A DNA stretch of 64,000 bases from CAIUPE01 sp046091665. GTDB taxonomy: Bacteria; Pseudomonadota; Alphaproteobacteria; Rhizobiales; Beijerinckiaceae. A program made the position numbers and the translations under genes. Shown here piece after piece: positions 8,958 to 17,018 of this stretch. Under the pieces are notes generated by a model. The model did not search any database and was not told the DNA's origin. It saw nothing but the letters and a program-made list of their open reading frames with translations. Where the stretch lies: positions 1 to 64,000 of the forward strand of contig JBJTCD010000053.1 in assembly GCA_046091665.1 (NCBI GenBank), in the 5' to 3' direction. The stretch's first letter is position 1; each line of letters starts with the position of its first letter.

Positions 8958-9572
8958 ATGTCCGCCGAGAGTGATGCTGAACGCCGCCATAAAGAGAAAA
9001 TGGCGAAGCGCAAACAGGTGCAGGACGCCGAAGTGGCCTCGAAGACGATTCGGGAAAAAGGCTTGCTCATCGTCCATACAGGCCCCGGCAAAGGCAAATC
9101 GACCGCCGCTTTTGGCCTCATCATGCGCGCACTCGGCCATGAATGGGAGATTGGCGTCGTGCAATTCATCAAGGGCGCGTGGTCAACCGGCGAGCGCAAG
9201 GCGCTTGAGCGCTTCGCTCACCTCGTGCGCTGGCATTCGATGGGCGAGGGCTTCACGTGGGAAACACAAGACCGCGCGCGCGATATCGCGGCGGCGGAAG
9301 CTGCGTGGGCGAAAGCGAAAGAGTTGATGGCAGATCCCGCGATCCGCCTTTTGGTGCTCGATGAACTCAACATCGCTTTGCGTTATGATTATCTTTCGCT
9401 TCAGGCGGTGGTGGACACGCTCAAAAACAAACGCGCGGATCTTCATGTCGTTGTGACGGGACGCAATGCGAAAGCGGAGCTTATCGAAGCGGCTGATCTT
9501 GTGACCGAGATGACGCTTGTGAAACATCACTTCGCGGCGGGCGTGAAAGCGCAAGAGGGAATCGAATTTTAA
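8958..9572 (+). CDS. cobO: Cob(I)yrinic acid a,c-diamide adenosyltransferase CobO
   Basis: This 204-residue CobO/CobA-type adenosyltransferase has the P-loop GPGKGKST at residues 42-49 and family segments VVQFIKGAW, LVLDELNIALRYDYL and VVVTGRNA. It transfers the adenosyl group of ATP to cob(I)yrinic acid diamide. The GGAG motif at 8947-8950 supports this start. It diverges from the riboswitch-controlled run and overlaps cobQ by one base, so cobO and cobQ are likely co-translated. No riboswitch is seen on this strand. Confidence 0.95.
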   Translation: MSAESDAERRHKEKMAKRKQVQDAEVASKTIREKGLLIVHTGPGKGKSTAAFGLIMRALGHEWEIGVVQFIKGAWSTGERKALERFAHLVRWHSMGEGFTWETQDRARDIAAAEAAWAKAKELMADPAIRLLVLDELNIALRYDYLSLQAVVDTLKNKRADLHVVVTGRNAKAELIEAADLVTEMTLVKHHFAAGVKAQEGIEF

Positions 9573-11032
9573 TGAGCGCGCGCGCATTGATGATTCAAGG
9601 CACGGGATCGGATGTCGGCAAATCGCTGATTGTTGCAGGGCTTTGCCGTGTCTTCGCGCGGCGCGGGCTTAAAGTCATGCCGTTCAAACCGCAAAACATG
9701 TCAAACAATGCGGCGGTGACTTCGGATGGCGGCGAGATTGGCCGTGCGCAGGCCTTGCAAGCGCGTGCCGCGGGTGTTGCCACGAGCGTTCATATGAATC
9801 CGGTCTTGCTCAAACCGCAAAGCGAAATCGGTTCGCAAATTGTGGTGCAAGGCAAGGTGCAGGGCACAGCAAAAGCGCGCGACTATCAAGCTTTGAAACC
9901 GAAATTGCTTGAAGCGGTGCTTGAGAGTTTTGCGCTGATCAAGCGCGACGCGGATCTCGTATTGATTGAAGGCGCGGGCAGTGCGGCGGAAGTCAATCTC
10001 CGCGCGAATGATATTGCCAATATGGGGTTCGCACGCGCGGCCGATGTGCCGGTGGTTTTGCTTGGCGATATTGATCGCGGCGGTGTGATTGCGCAAATTG
10101 TTGGCACGCGCGCGGTGATTGATGAAGCGGATGCGGCGATGATCAAAGGGTTTCTCGTCAATCGCTTTCGGGGTGATGCGTCTTTATTTGAAGAGGGGAT
10201 GCGGATCATCACTGAGAAATCCGGTTGGCCCTCTTATGGATTGATCCCGCATTTTCGTGATGCGTTTCGCTTGCCCGCGGAAGATGCCGTAGCCCTTGAT
10301 CGACGTCGCGCATCAAGCGATGCACCGATCACGATTGCGGTATTACAACTGCCGCGCATTTCGAATTTTGATGATTTTGATCCGCTCGCTGCAGAGCCTT
10401 CCGTCAAATTGGTGATGCTCAAGCGCGGCGAAGCGATTCCGGCTGACGCTTCTTTGGTGATTATCCCCGGTTCAAAAGCCACAATTGCGGATCTCGCAGC
10501 GCTTCGGGAAGCGGGATGGGATATTGATTTAAAAGCACATCTCAGACATGGCCGCAAAGTGCTTGGCCTTTGCGGTGGCTATCAAATGCTTGGTAAAATT
10601 ATTGATGACCCGCATGGCATTGAAGGGCCTGCATCACGCGTTGAAGGGCTTGGGCTCCTTGATGTTGAAACCGTGATGGCGCCGAAAAAAACACTGCTCT
10701 CAGTTGCCGGTCATTTGATTGAAAACCAATCACGCTTTCACGGCTATGAAATGCATATCGGTGTCACAAATGGCGCTGATTGCGAGAGGCCGCTTTTGCA
10801 CTTTGATGATGGACGTGTTGATGGTGCGACGTCAAAAACTCATCTCGTGCGCGGCATTTATGTGCATGGAATTTTTGCTGATGATCAGCAACGCGCCGCA
10901 TGGCTTCAGTGGATTGGTGCACAATCGTCTTCGCTTGCGTTTGAAACCATGATCGACGCCACACTTGATGCTTTGGCGGATCATCTTGAAAAGCATGTCG
11001 ATTGCGACGGATTGCTTAAGCTTGCGCGGTGA
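9572..11032 (+). CDS. cobQ: Cobyric acid synthase CobQ
   Basis: This 486-residue protein amidates four carboxyls of adenosylcobyrinic acid a,c-diamide. The N-terminal ATP-binding domain has GTGSDVGKS (residues 10-18) and FKPQNMSNNA. The C-terminal class I glutamine amidotransferase domain has VLGLCGGYQMLG with the nucleophile C334 and a later YVHGIF with the partner histidine. Length and order are normal for CobQ/CbiP. Its 3' end overlaps the convergent cobD gene by 17 bases. Confidence 0.96.
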   Translation: MSARALMIQGTGSDVGKSLIVAGLCRVFARRGLKVMPFKPQNMSNNAAVTSDGGEIGRAQALQARAAGVATSVHMNPVLLKPQSEIGSQIVVQGKVQGTAKARDYQALKPKLLEAVLESFALIKRDADLVLIEGAGSAAEVNLRANDIANMGFARAADVPVVLLGDIDRGGVIAQIVGTRAVIDEADAAMIKGFLVNRFRGDASLFEEGMRIITEKSGWPSYGLIPHFRDAFRLPAEDAVALDRRRASSDAPITIAVLQLPRISNFDDFDPLAAEPSVKLVMLKRGEAIPADASLVIIPGSKATIADLAALREAGWDIDLKAHLRHGRKVLGLCGGYQMLGKIIDDPHGIEGPASRVEGLGLLDVETVMAPKKTLLSVAGHLIENQSRFHGYEMHIGVTNGADCERPLLHFDDGRVDGATSKTHLVRGIYVHGIFADDQQRAAWLQWIGAQSSSLAFETMIDATLDALADHLEKHVDCDGLLKLAR

Positions 11033-11993
11033 AAAAAAGCGCCATCGCGATAATCATTAAACCCTGAATCACGCAAGCGATGCGATAGAGATTTAATGCG
11101 CGGTGAATATCCGCCGCATTTAAGTCTCGACGCCCATCGCCCATATAGACATCATCAACGAGCGTATCGCCATAGACACGCGGACCGGCGAGTGCATAGC
11201 CAAGCGCACCCGCAAGAGCGGATTCCGGCCATCCGGCATTGGGTGAACGATGTTTGCGCGCGTCACGAAAAACGCATTTCACCGCATGAAAGGGAGACGC
11301 ATCGCGCACAAAAAGCGAAGCGAGAATAATCAATAGTGCCGTCAGACGAGAACAGGGCAGATTGACGAGATCATCAAGACGCGCCGAGGCCCAACCGAAC
11401 GCATGATATTTTTCTGATTTATGACCAATCATACTGTCTGCGGTGTTGATGGCTTTATAAAGAACGCCGCCGGTTAGTCCAAAACACGCGGTCCAGAAAA
11501 TGGGCGCAACCACACCATCAGAAAAATTTTCAGCGAGACTTTCAATCGCCGCGCGGCTTACTCCCGCTTCATCAAGCGCATCGGTTTTACGACCGACAAT
11601 CATCGAGACCGCTTTGCGGCCGCCTTCAAGTCCCTCATTTTGAAGCGCATCGGCAACCGCTCTGACATGTTCATCAAGGCTTCGTTGCGCGGGCAGAGTG
11701 GCGGCCAGACACCTAACCCCAATAAACCCGAGGGCATAATGCCCAAGCCCGCGCTCAATCAGAGAAGCGATGCCGCCTGTGACGAGGATGAGGATGACGA
11801 GCGCAAAGACGCCCGTGATCCGGCGCATAAAAAAAGGCCAGTTTTCACGGTTGAGACTGCGCTCAAGACGGGCTATCAACCCGCCGATCCAGGTGACCGG
11901 ATGGCCGATGGCGCGGAAGAGTGCTTGCGGATACCCAAGGAGCCCTTCGAGCAGGAGTTGAGTAGCCGCAATGAAAAGCGAACCCGTAACCAT
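11016..11993 (-). CDS. cobD: Adenosylcobinamide-phosphate synthase CobD (CbiB)
   Basis: This 325-residue membrane protein matches the CbiB/CobD family. LLEGLLGYPQALFRAIGHPVTWIGGLI is the family N-terminus, and AIESLAENFSDGVVAPIFW, AINTADSMIGHKSEKYHAFGWASARLDDLVN and SPNAGWPESALAGALGYALAG are strongly conserved blocks. Several hydrophobic segments suggest an inner-membrane enzyme. It attaches the aminopropanol arm to adenosylcobyric acid. Its 5' end overlaps the start of divergent cobC by 23 bases and its 3' end overlaps convergent cobQ by 17 bases. Confidence 0.93.
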   Translation of the reverse strand: MVTGSLFIAATQLLLEGLLGYPQALFRAIGHPVTWIGGLIARLERSLNRENWPFFMRRITGVFALVILILVTGGIASLIERGLGHYALGFIGVRCLAATLPAQRSLDEHVRAVADALQNEGLEGGRKAVSMIVGRKTDALDEAGVSRAAIESLAENFSDGVVAPIFWTACFGLTGGVLYKAINTADSMIGHKSEKYHAFGWASARLDDLVNLPCSRLTALLIILASLFVRDASPFHAVKCVFRDARKHRSPNAGWPESALAGALGYALAGPRVYGDTLVDDVYMGDGRRDLNAADIHRALNLYRIACVIQGLMIIAMALFFTAQA

Positions 11994-13038
11994 TGATCCC
12001 CTTGACCCGCAACGGGCCCTTGAAAGCCTTGTGGTTCATGGCGGACGCTTGTTCGACGCCCGTCACGCCTTTCCGAAAGCGCCCGAACCCTGGATTGATC
12101 TTTCAACAGGGATCAACCCCGCGCCCTATCCGGTGGGGGAGGTTTCTGAGGCATCATGGACGCGATTGCCAGAGGAAAATGAAATTTGTGCGCTCGAAGC
12201 CGCCGCCGCCCACACATTCGGGGCGCGGTTTGAGTCCTTTGTGATTGCCGCGCCCGGCACGGAAACGCTGATCCATCTTTTGCCGCGTCTTTTTCCCGCC
12301 CGGCATGTCGCAATTCTGGGCTTCACTTATTCAGAACATCAGATTGCGTGGGAAACGGCCGGCGCTGTGGTCGATATTGTGAGTTCGATTGACGATCTTC
12401 TTACAACGGACGATTTCGACACGATCGTTGTTGTTAACCCGAATAATCCGTGCGGGCGGCTTGTCGATCCGAAACATCTCACCGCACTTGCAAGCAAACT
12501 CGCGCGTAAAGGTGGTCGTTTGATTGTCGATGAAGCTTTCATGGATCTGATGGAAGACGCGGCAAGTTTTGTTCATCGTCTTCCGAATGAAGGCGCGGTG
12601 ATTTTGCGGTCTTTTGGTAAAACTTTTGGTTTGGCCGGATTGCGTTTGGGCTTTGCGCTTGCGGGTTCGCATGACGGTGAAAAAATCCGCGCAGCACTTG
12701 GCTCATGGCCGATCTCGGGTGCTTCGATTGAAATTGGTCTGCGCGCTTATGGTGACACGGGTTGGCTCACCAATACAATGGCGCGGCTCGAAGAAGATTG
12801 CGAAGAGCTTGATGCGGTCATCGAAAAGCTTGGACTGAAAGTGATTGGCGGCACACCGCTTTATCGTTTGGCGGAAGGCGATCAGGCGCAAGAGGTATTT
12901 CAGCGCCTTGCGCAATCAGGCATTCTCGTGCGGGCCTTCAAAGACAAGCCGAATTGGTTACGCTTTGGCATTCCGGGCGGTGACACTGAGGTCTGGGATC
13001 TCTTGATCGAACGCGTGCGGAAATTACTGCCGCGGTAA
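11971..13038 (+). CDS. cobC: CobC-type PLP enzyme (threonine-phosphate decarboxylase)
   Basis: This 355-residue fold-type I PLP enzyme has the CobC/CobD(Salmonella) signature HGGRLFDARHAFPKAPEPWIDLSTGINP. Its PLP lysine is K217 in SFGKTFGLAGLRLGFA, with VNPNNPCGR and VDEAFMD upstream. It probably makes the (R)-1-aminopropan-2-ol phosphate used by CobD. The start is uncertain: the ATG used here lies inside the 5' end of the opposite gene, and a GTG at about 12031-12034 (before VHGG) would remove the overlap. Confidence 0.9.
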   Translation: MKSEPVTIDPLDPQRALESLVVHGGRLFDARHAFPKAPEPWIDLSTGINPAPYPVGEVSEASWTRLPEENEICALEAAAAHTFGARFESFVIAAPGTETLIHLLPRLFPARHVAILGFTYSEHQIAWETAGAVVDIVSSIDDLLTTDDFDTIVVVNPNNPCGRLVDPKHLTALASKLARKGGRLIVDEAFMDLMEDAASFVHRLPNEGAVILRSFGKTFGLAGLRLGFALAGSHDGEKIRAALGSWPISGASIEIGLRAYGDTGWLTNTMARLEEDCEELDAVIEKLGLKVIGGTPLYRLAEGDQAQEVFQRLAQSGILVRAFKDKPNWLRFGIPGGDTEVWDLLIERVRKLLPR

Positions 13039-13059
13039 ATATGTTCGGTGGGCCGCTTG

Positions 13060-13371
13060 TTACTCGCGTTCGCCCCATTCATTTTCCCAATCTTTACCAC
13101 CGTAGAAAACACGTAAAATCGTAACTTGGGTTTCCTCAACCATAAACGCGATGGTGATGCGGCGTTCAAAGCCGATGATGCGGAGTCCTTGCATGAGATC
13201 ATCGTGTCGTGTGCCACGCTCCGAAGCGAGGTCGAATTTAGAAATATATGCTTCAATCCTATTGATATAGCGCTCTGCTATAGAATGCCCCGCCACATCA
13301 GCAATGCGAAAATATATCGAGACAATGTCACGGCTTGCCTCTGTCGATTGAACGACCCTGCGTCGACGCAT
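13060..13371 (-). CDS. parE: ParE/RelE-superfamily toxin
   Basis: This 103-residue protein has the ParE-like pattern SRDIVSIYFRIAD near the start, a central RHDDLMQGLRIIGFERRITIAFMVEE and the C-terminal TILRVFYGGKDWENE. ParE toxins usually poison DNA gyrase. The closely related RelE group cleaves mRNA, so the target cannot be told from sequence. The start codon overlaps the antitoxin stop (TAATG). It is convergent with cobC. Confidence 0.88.
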   Translation of the reverse strand: MRRRRVVQSTEASRDIVSIYFRIADVAGHSIAERYINRIEAYISKFDLASERGTRHDDLMQGLRIIGFERRITIAFMVEETQVTILRVFYGGKDWENEWGERE

Positions 13372-13649
13372 TATTTTTCCGATCTAATGCGGGCAATTTC
13401 ATCGCGGATGAATTTGAAGGCTTCGTCTATCGGCATCACTCTTTCAGGGTGCTCCTTCAAATCTAGCGCGGTGGGGAGGACTTCTTCGCGCAGCCATTTC
13501 TCAATAGCGGCATCGCGGGACTGGAGCGCGCGTAGCCCTTCGCGGATGACTTCGCTGCCCGATGCATAATCACCCGAAGCAACTTTCGCGTCGATGAAGT
13601 CCGACTGGTCTTTTGAGAGACTAAATGTACGCTTGGCTACACTGGACAT
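13371..13649 (-). CDS. parD: ParD-like ribbon-helix-helix antitoxin
   Basis: This 92-residue protein has a CopG/ParD-type N-terminus: FSLSKDQSDFIDAKVASGDYASGSEVIREGLRALQ. The tail would wrap the toxin. GAAGGA upstream serves as ribosome binding site. Antitoxins of this kind usually repress their own promoter as the toxin-antitoxin complex, and an inverted repeat lies just upstream (13672-13688). Confidence 0.9.
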   Translation of the reverse strand: MSSVAKRTFSLSKDQSDFIDAKVASGDYASGSEVIREGLRALQSRDAAIEKWLREEVLPTALDLKEHPERVMPIDEAFKFIRDEIARIRSEK

Positions 13650-13671
13650 AATACTTCCTTCGACTGACGCA

Positions 13672-13688
13672 GTATGACTAATTCATAC
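13672..13688 (-). promoter_or_regulatory. Inverted repeat, candidate operator of the parDE-like pair
   Basis: GTATGA and TCATAC form a perfect 6-bp inverted repeat with a 5-base spacer, 23 bases before the antitoxin start. Position and symmetry fit a ribbon-helix-helix operator. No convincing -35/-10 pair was found, so the role is inferred. Confidence 0.45.
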
Positions 13689-13724
13689 CAAGACTTTGAG
13701 GAAAAGTCGAGCGTTTTCGAAGTC

Positions 13725-16208
13725 CTAGGCGGTCCGCTCCACAAAACTATCCAGCACCATTTTGCGGCCAGCTTTGTCGAAATCGATTGTGAGTTTGTTG
13801 CCATCAATACTCGCCACTGAACCATTGCCGAATTTGATGTGAAACACACGATCCCCTTCGATAAATCGTGAAGGTGAGCCCGTCGATTTCGCAACAAGCT
13901 CGCCTTCAATCAGCATTGTGCCGCGACGCGCGGGCGGGGCGCGATAGGGTTCGGCGCGTTCAGAAAATCCATCCGTGCTGAAACGGCGTCCGCGTTGCGC
14001 GTCATCGCGACGTTCGTTGCGATCATCATCTTCATCATAGCCGCCTGCAACGCGTCCGCGACCACCGGGGCCACGATCGGTACTCCCGCCACGCTGTTGT
14101 GCGCGTTGCCAGCCGGGTGTTTGATAGGATGAACCACCAAAGCCTTGTTGATCAAAACGCGAGCGTCCATAACCACCTTGACCACTCGCAAATCCTGCCG
14201 GTGCATCCATCACTTCAACATGTTCGGGCGGCAATTCATCAATGAAGCGTGAGGGGACAGTCGCGCTCCACAAACCATGAATGCGACGATTGCTTGCGAA
14301 ATAAAGTTTCGCGCGTCGTCTTGCGCGGGTGAGGCCGACATAAGCGAGACGGCGTTCTTCTTCCAGGCCTGCACGCCCATTTTCGTCCAATGCGCGTTGA
14401 TTTGGAAAAAGGCCTTCTTCCCAACCGGGCAGAAAGACCGTTTCGAATTCGAGACCTTTCGCGCCATGCAGGGTCATGATCGATACGCGATCGCTTGAAT
14501 CATTATCGCTCATTTCCATCACAAGTGAGACATGTTCAAGAAAGCCTGCGAGGTCTGGAAATTCTTCCATCGAACGCACAAGTTCTTTCAAGTTTTCGAG
14601 ACGACCGGCGCTGTCGGCAGTACGTTCCTTTTGCCACATGTCGGTGTAGCCAGATTCTTCCAAAATCTGCTCGGCGAGTTCCGAATGTTTCATAGTCTCG
14701 ATGAGCGAGGACCACCGCTCGAAACTTTTTGCAAGCTCGCGCAAAGTTGCGCGCGGGCGTGGTTTCAATTCATCGGTTTCGATCAAGCGGCGCACGGCTT
14801 CAAGCATCGCGACACTATTCTTGCGCGCGTATAAATGCACTTGTTCTATTGTTGCATCACCCAAGCCGCGCTTGGGCGTGTTTACGATGCGTTCAAAAGC
14901 AAGATCGTCAGCAGGGTTCGCGACGACACGCAGATAGGCCATGGCATCACGAATTTCAGCGCGTTCATAAAAGCGCGGACCGCCGATGACGCGATAAGGC
15001 AGACCCAATGTAACAAAGCGATCTTCAATCTCGCGCATTTGCGCCGAGATGCGAACAAGAATCGCGATATCGGCAAGCGCATGACCCTTATGTTGAAGCG
15101 CTTCGATCTCTTCACCGATCAAACGCGCTTCTTCCTCCGAGTCCCACGCGCCGGTAAGCGTCGGCTTTTCACCTTCTTCATCATCGGTAAAAAGCGTTTT
15201 GCCGAGGCGACCCTGATTATGCGCGATCAATTTTCCGGCGGCATTGAGAATATGTCCGGTCGAACGATAATTGCGCTCAAGGCGAATGACGACCGCGCCA
15301 GGGAAATCTTTCTCGAAACGCAAGATGTTATCAACTTCCGCGCCACGCCACCCATAGATCGATTGATCATCATCGCCAACACAACAGACATTGCGGCGAC
15401 CTTGCGCCAAAAGACGCAGCCATAGATATTGCGCGACATTAGTGTCTTGATACTCGTCAACGAGCATGAATTTGAAACGCTCTTGATAGGCACTCAATAT
15501 ATCGGGTTGTTCACGGAAGAGACGCAAATTCTCAAGCAGCAGATCACCAAAATCGGCCGCGTTTAATTGTTTCAAGCGCTCTTGATAGAGTGCATAAAGT
15601 TTCGCGCCTTTGCCATTGGCAAAAGCGGCTGCTTCGCCTGAAGGCACTTTGTCGGGCGTGAGTCCGCGATTTTTCCAGCCATCAATATAAGAAGAAAGCG
15701 CGCGCGCCGGCCAGCGCTTCTCGTCAATATCTTCAGCGCGGATGACCTGCCGCATCAACCGAATCTGATCATCCGTATCAAGAATGGTGAAATCGGATTT
15801 CAAACCGACAAGTTCAGCATGACGGCGTAAAATTTTTGTACCAATCGCATGGAATGTGCCAAGCCACGGCATGCCTTCGGCAACATCGCCCACAAGATGC
15901 GCGATGCGTTCTTTCATTTCGCGTGCGGCTTTGTTGGTGAAGGTGACGGCCAGAATTTGCGAAGGGTAAGCGCTGCCGGTTGCGATGATATGGGCGATAC
16001 GGGTGGTGAGCACACGCGTTTTACCGGTGCCTGCGCCGGCAAGCACAAGCACAGGACCTTCAATCGCTTCGACGGCGCGACGTTGCTCGGGGTTCAATCC
16101 CTCAAGATAAGCGCCATTGCCGCGCGCCGCGGTTTGCGCGCGCTGCGCCAACCCTCCGGCTTTCGGCCGATAGGCGAGATCATCATCGAAGGGGAAGGGA
16201 TCACTCAC
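13725..16208 (-). CDS. uvrD: UvrD/PcrA-type DNA helicase
   Basis: This 827-residue superfamily 1A helicase starts its core at LNPEQRRAVEAIEGPVLVLAGAGTGKT (Walker A). FMLVDEYQDTN (Walker B), VCCVGDDDQSIYGWRGA, RLERNYRS and MTLHGAKGLEFETVFLPGWEEG follow in the right order. It unwinds DNA in nucleotide excision and mismatch repair. After the helicase core, a Gly/Arg/Asp-rich low-complexity linker at about 690-770 leads to a C-terminal region ending near VFHIKFGNGSVASIDGNKLTIDFDKAGRK, a Tudor-like tail common in UvrD/PcrA. Confidence 0.95.
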   Translation of the reverse strand: MSDPFPFDDDLAYRPKAGGLAQRAQTAARGNGAYLEGLNPEQRRAVEAIEGPVLVLAGAGTGKTRVLTTRIAHIIATGSAYPSQILAVTFTNKAAREMKERIAHLVGDVAEGMPWLGTFHAIGTKILRRHAELVGLKSDFTILDTDDQIRLMRQVIRAEDIDEKRWPARALSSYIDGWKNRGLTPDKVPSGEAAAFANGKGAKLYALYQERLKQLNAADFGDLLLENLRLFREQPDILSAYQERFKFMLVDEYQDTNVAQYLWLRLLAQGRRNVCCVGDDDQSIYGWRGAEVDNILRFEKDFPGAVVIRLERNYRSTGHILNAAGKLIAHNQGRLGKTLFTDDEEGEKPTLTGAWDSEEEARLIGEEIEALQHKGHALADIAILVRISAQMREIEDRFVTLGLPYRVIGGPRFYERAEIRDAMAYLRVVANPADDLAFERIVNTPKRGLGDATIEQVHLYARKNSVAMLEAVRRLIETDELKPRPRATLRELAKSFERWSSLIETMKHSELAEQILEESGYTDMWQKERTADSAGRLENLKELVRSMEEFPDLAGFLEHVSLVMEMSDNDSSDRVSIMTLHGAKGLEFETVFLPGWEEGLFPNQRALDENGRAGLEEERRLAYVGLTRARRRAKLYFASNRRIHGLWSATVPSRFIDELPPEHVEVMDAPAGFASGQGGYGRSRFDQQGFGGSSYQTPGWQRAQQRGGSTDRGPGGRGRVAGGYDEDDDRNERRDDAQRGRRFSTDGFSERAEPYRAPPARRGTMLIEGELVAKSTGSPSRFIEGDRVFHIKFGNGSVASIDGNKLTIDFDKAGRKMVLDSFVERTA

Positions 16209-16295
16209 TCGAAACCTCGAAAGAGACGAACAAAGCGCGAATCAGAGCCGGAGAATGGACGACCCGACCCGCGATGTCGATCTAAAGCGCGGCGT

Positions 16296-16829
16296 CTAAT
16301 GGAGGCCAACTTTACCCGCGCGGCCTGTATTGGGGATGGTGATCACGCGGCCGATATGGTCGGGGCGGGGCAAAGCGGCATGGGCCGATTTCATCACCGC
16401 GATGGCTTCAAGAATTTCGGGCGGGAAGGGGCCAACTTTCCGCCCCTCATGGAGAATATGGAGCAGCATGACTTCCGCTGTTGCCGCGAGCCAACCTTCT
16501 TGCGCATGTCGCATCTCGAGCGCGAGATGCATGCGCTTCACATCATAGTCGATGAGCTGCAGCGTCACCCGTACCGGCATATCGGCAAGAACTTCGCGTC
16601 GATAGGAGACATGCGCTTCGGCCACGAAAATGGTGCCCGGCCCGTCGCGATAATAGTCCTTATCGAGCCCGACGAGATCAAGCGCCTCATCGAGCGATCG
16701 GTCGAACATGACGTGGTAATAAGCCATATTCAGATGGTTATTGTCGTCAATCCATGACGGTTCGGGCCGCATGACGGAGGAGACAAAAGGCGCAAAAAAG
16801 AGCGGATTGATCTTCGGCTTGGCGGACAT
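16296..16829 (-). CDS. Hotdog-fold thioesterase family protein
   Basis: This 177-residue protein was started at the methionine of MSAKPKINPLFF, because upstream sequence in frame is antisense to the AsmA-family gene. WIDDNNHLNMAYYHVMFDRSLDEAL resembles the active-site region of 4-hydroxybenzoyl-CoA thioesterase-like hotdog enzymes, and IFVAEAHVSYRREVLADMPVRV resembles the following strand. It probably hydrolyses an acyl-CoA or acyl-carnitine-type thioester, but the substrate is unknown. It diverges from the AsmA-family gene across about 190 bases. Confidence 0.82.
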   Translation of the reverse strand: MSAKPKINPLFFAPFVSSVMRPEPSWIDDNNHLNMAYYHVMFDRSLDEALDLVGLDKDYYRDGPGTIFVAEAHVSYRREVLADMPVRVTLQLIDYDVKRMHLALEMRHAQEGWLAATAEVMLLHILHEGRKVGPFPPEILEAIAVMKSAHAALPRPDHIGRVITIPNTGRAGKVGLH

Positions 16830-17018
16830 CGGGGCTCGATCGCGCGGGGGAGACGATTTTTTCTCATTATCGGGATCGGGAAGCGGCTGGCAAGGCGTGA
16901 AATTTCTTAATCCTATTGCCTTTCTTTTGCCGTCTGACTTTGAAAAACCGTCGCGCGGGGCTCTTTCCCCTTGTATGGTGCGCCGCGGCGGTCGGACCCT
17001 TCGGCTGCAACAACAAAA

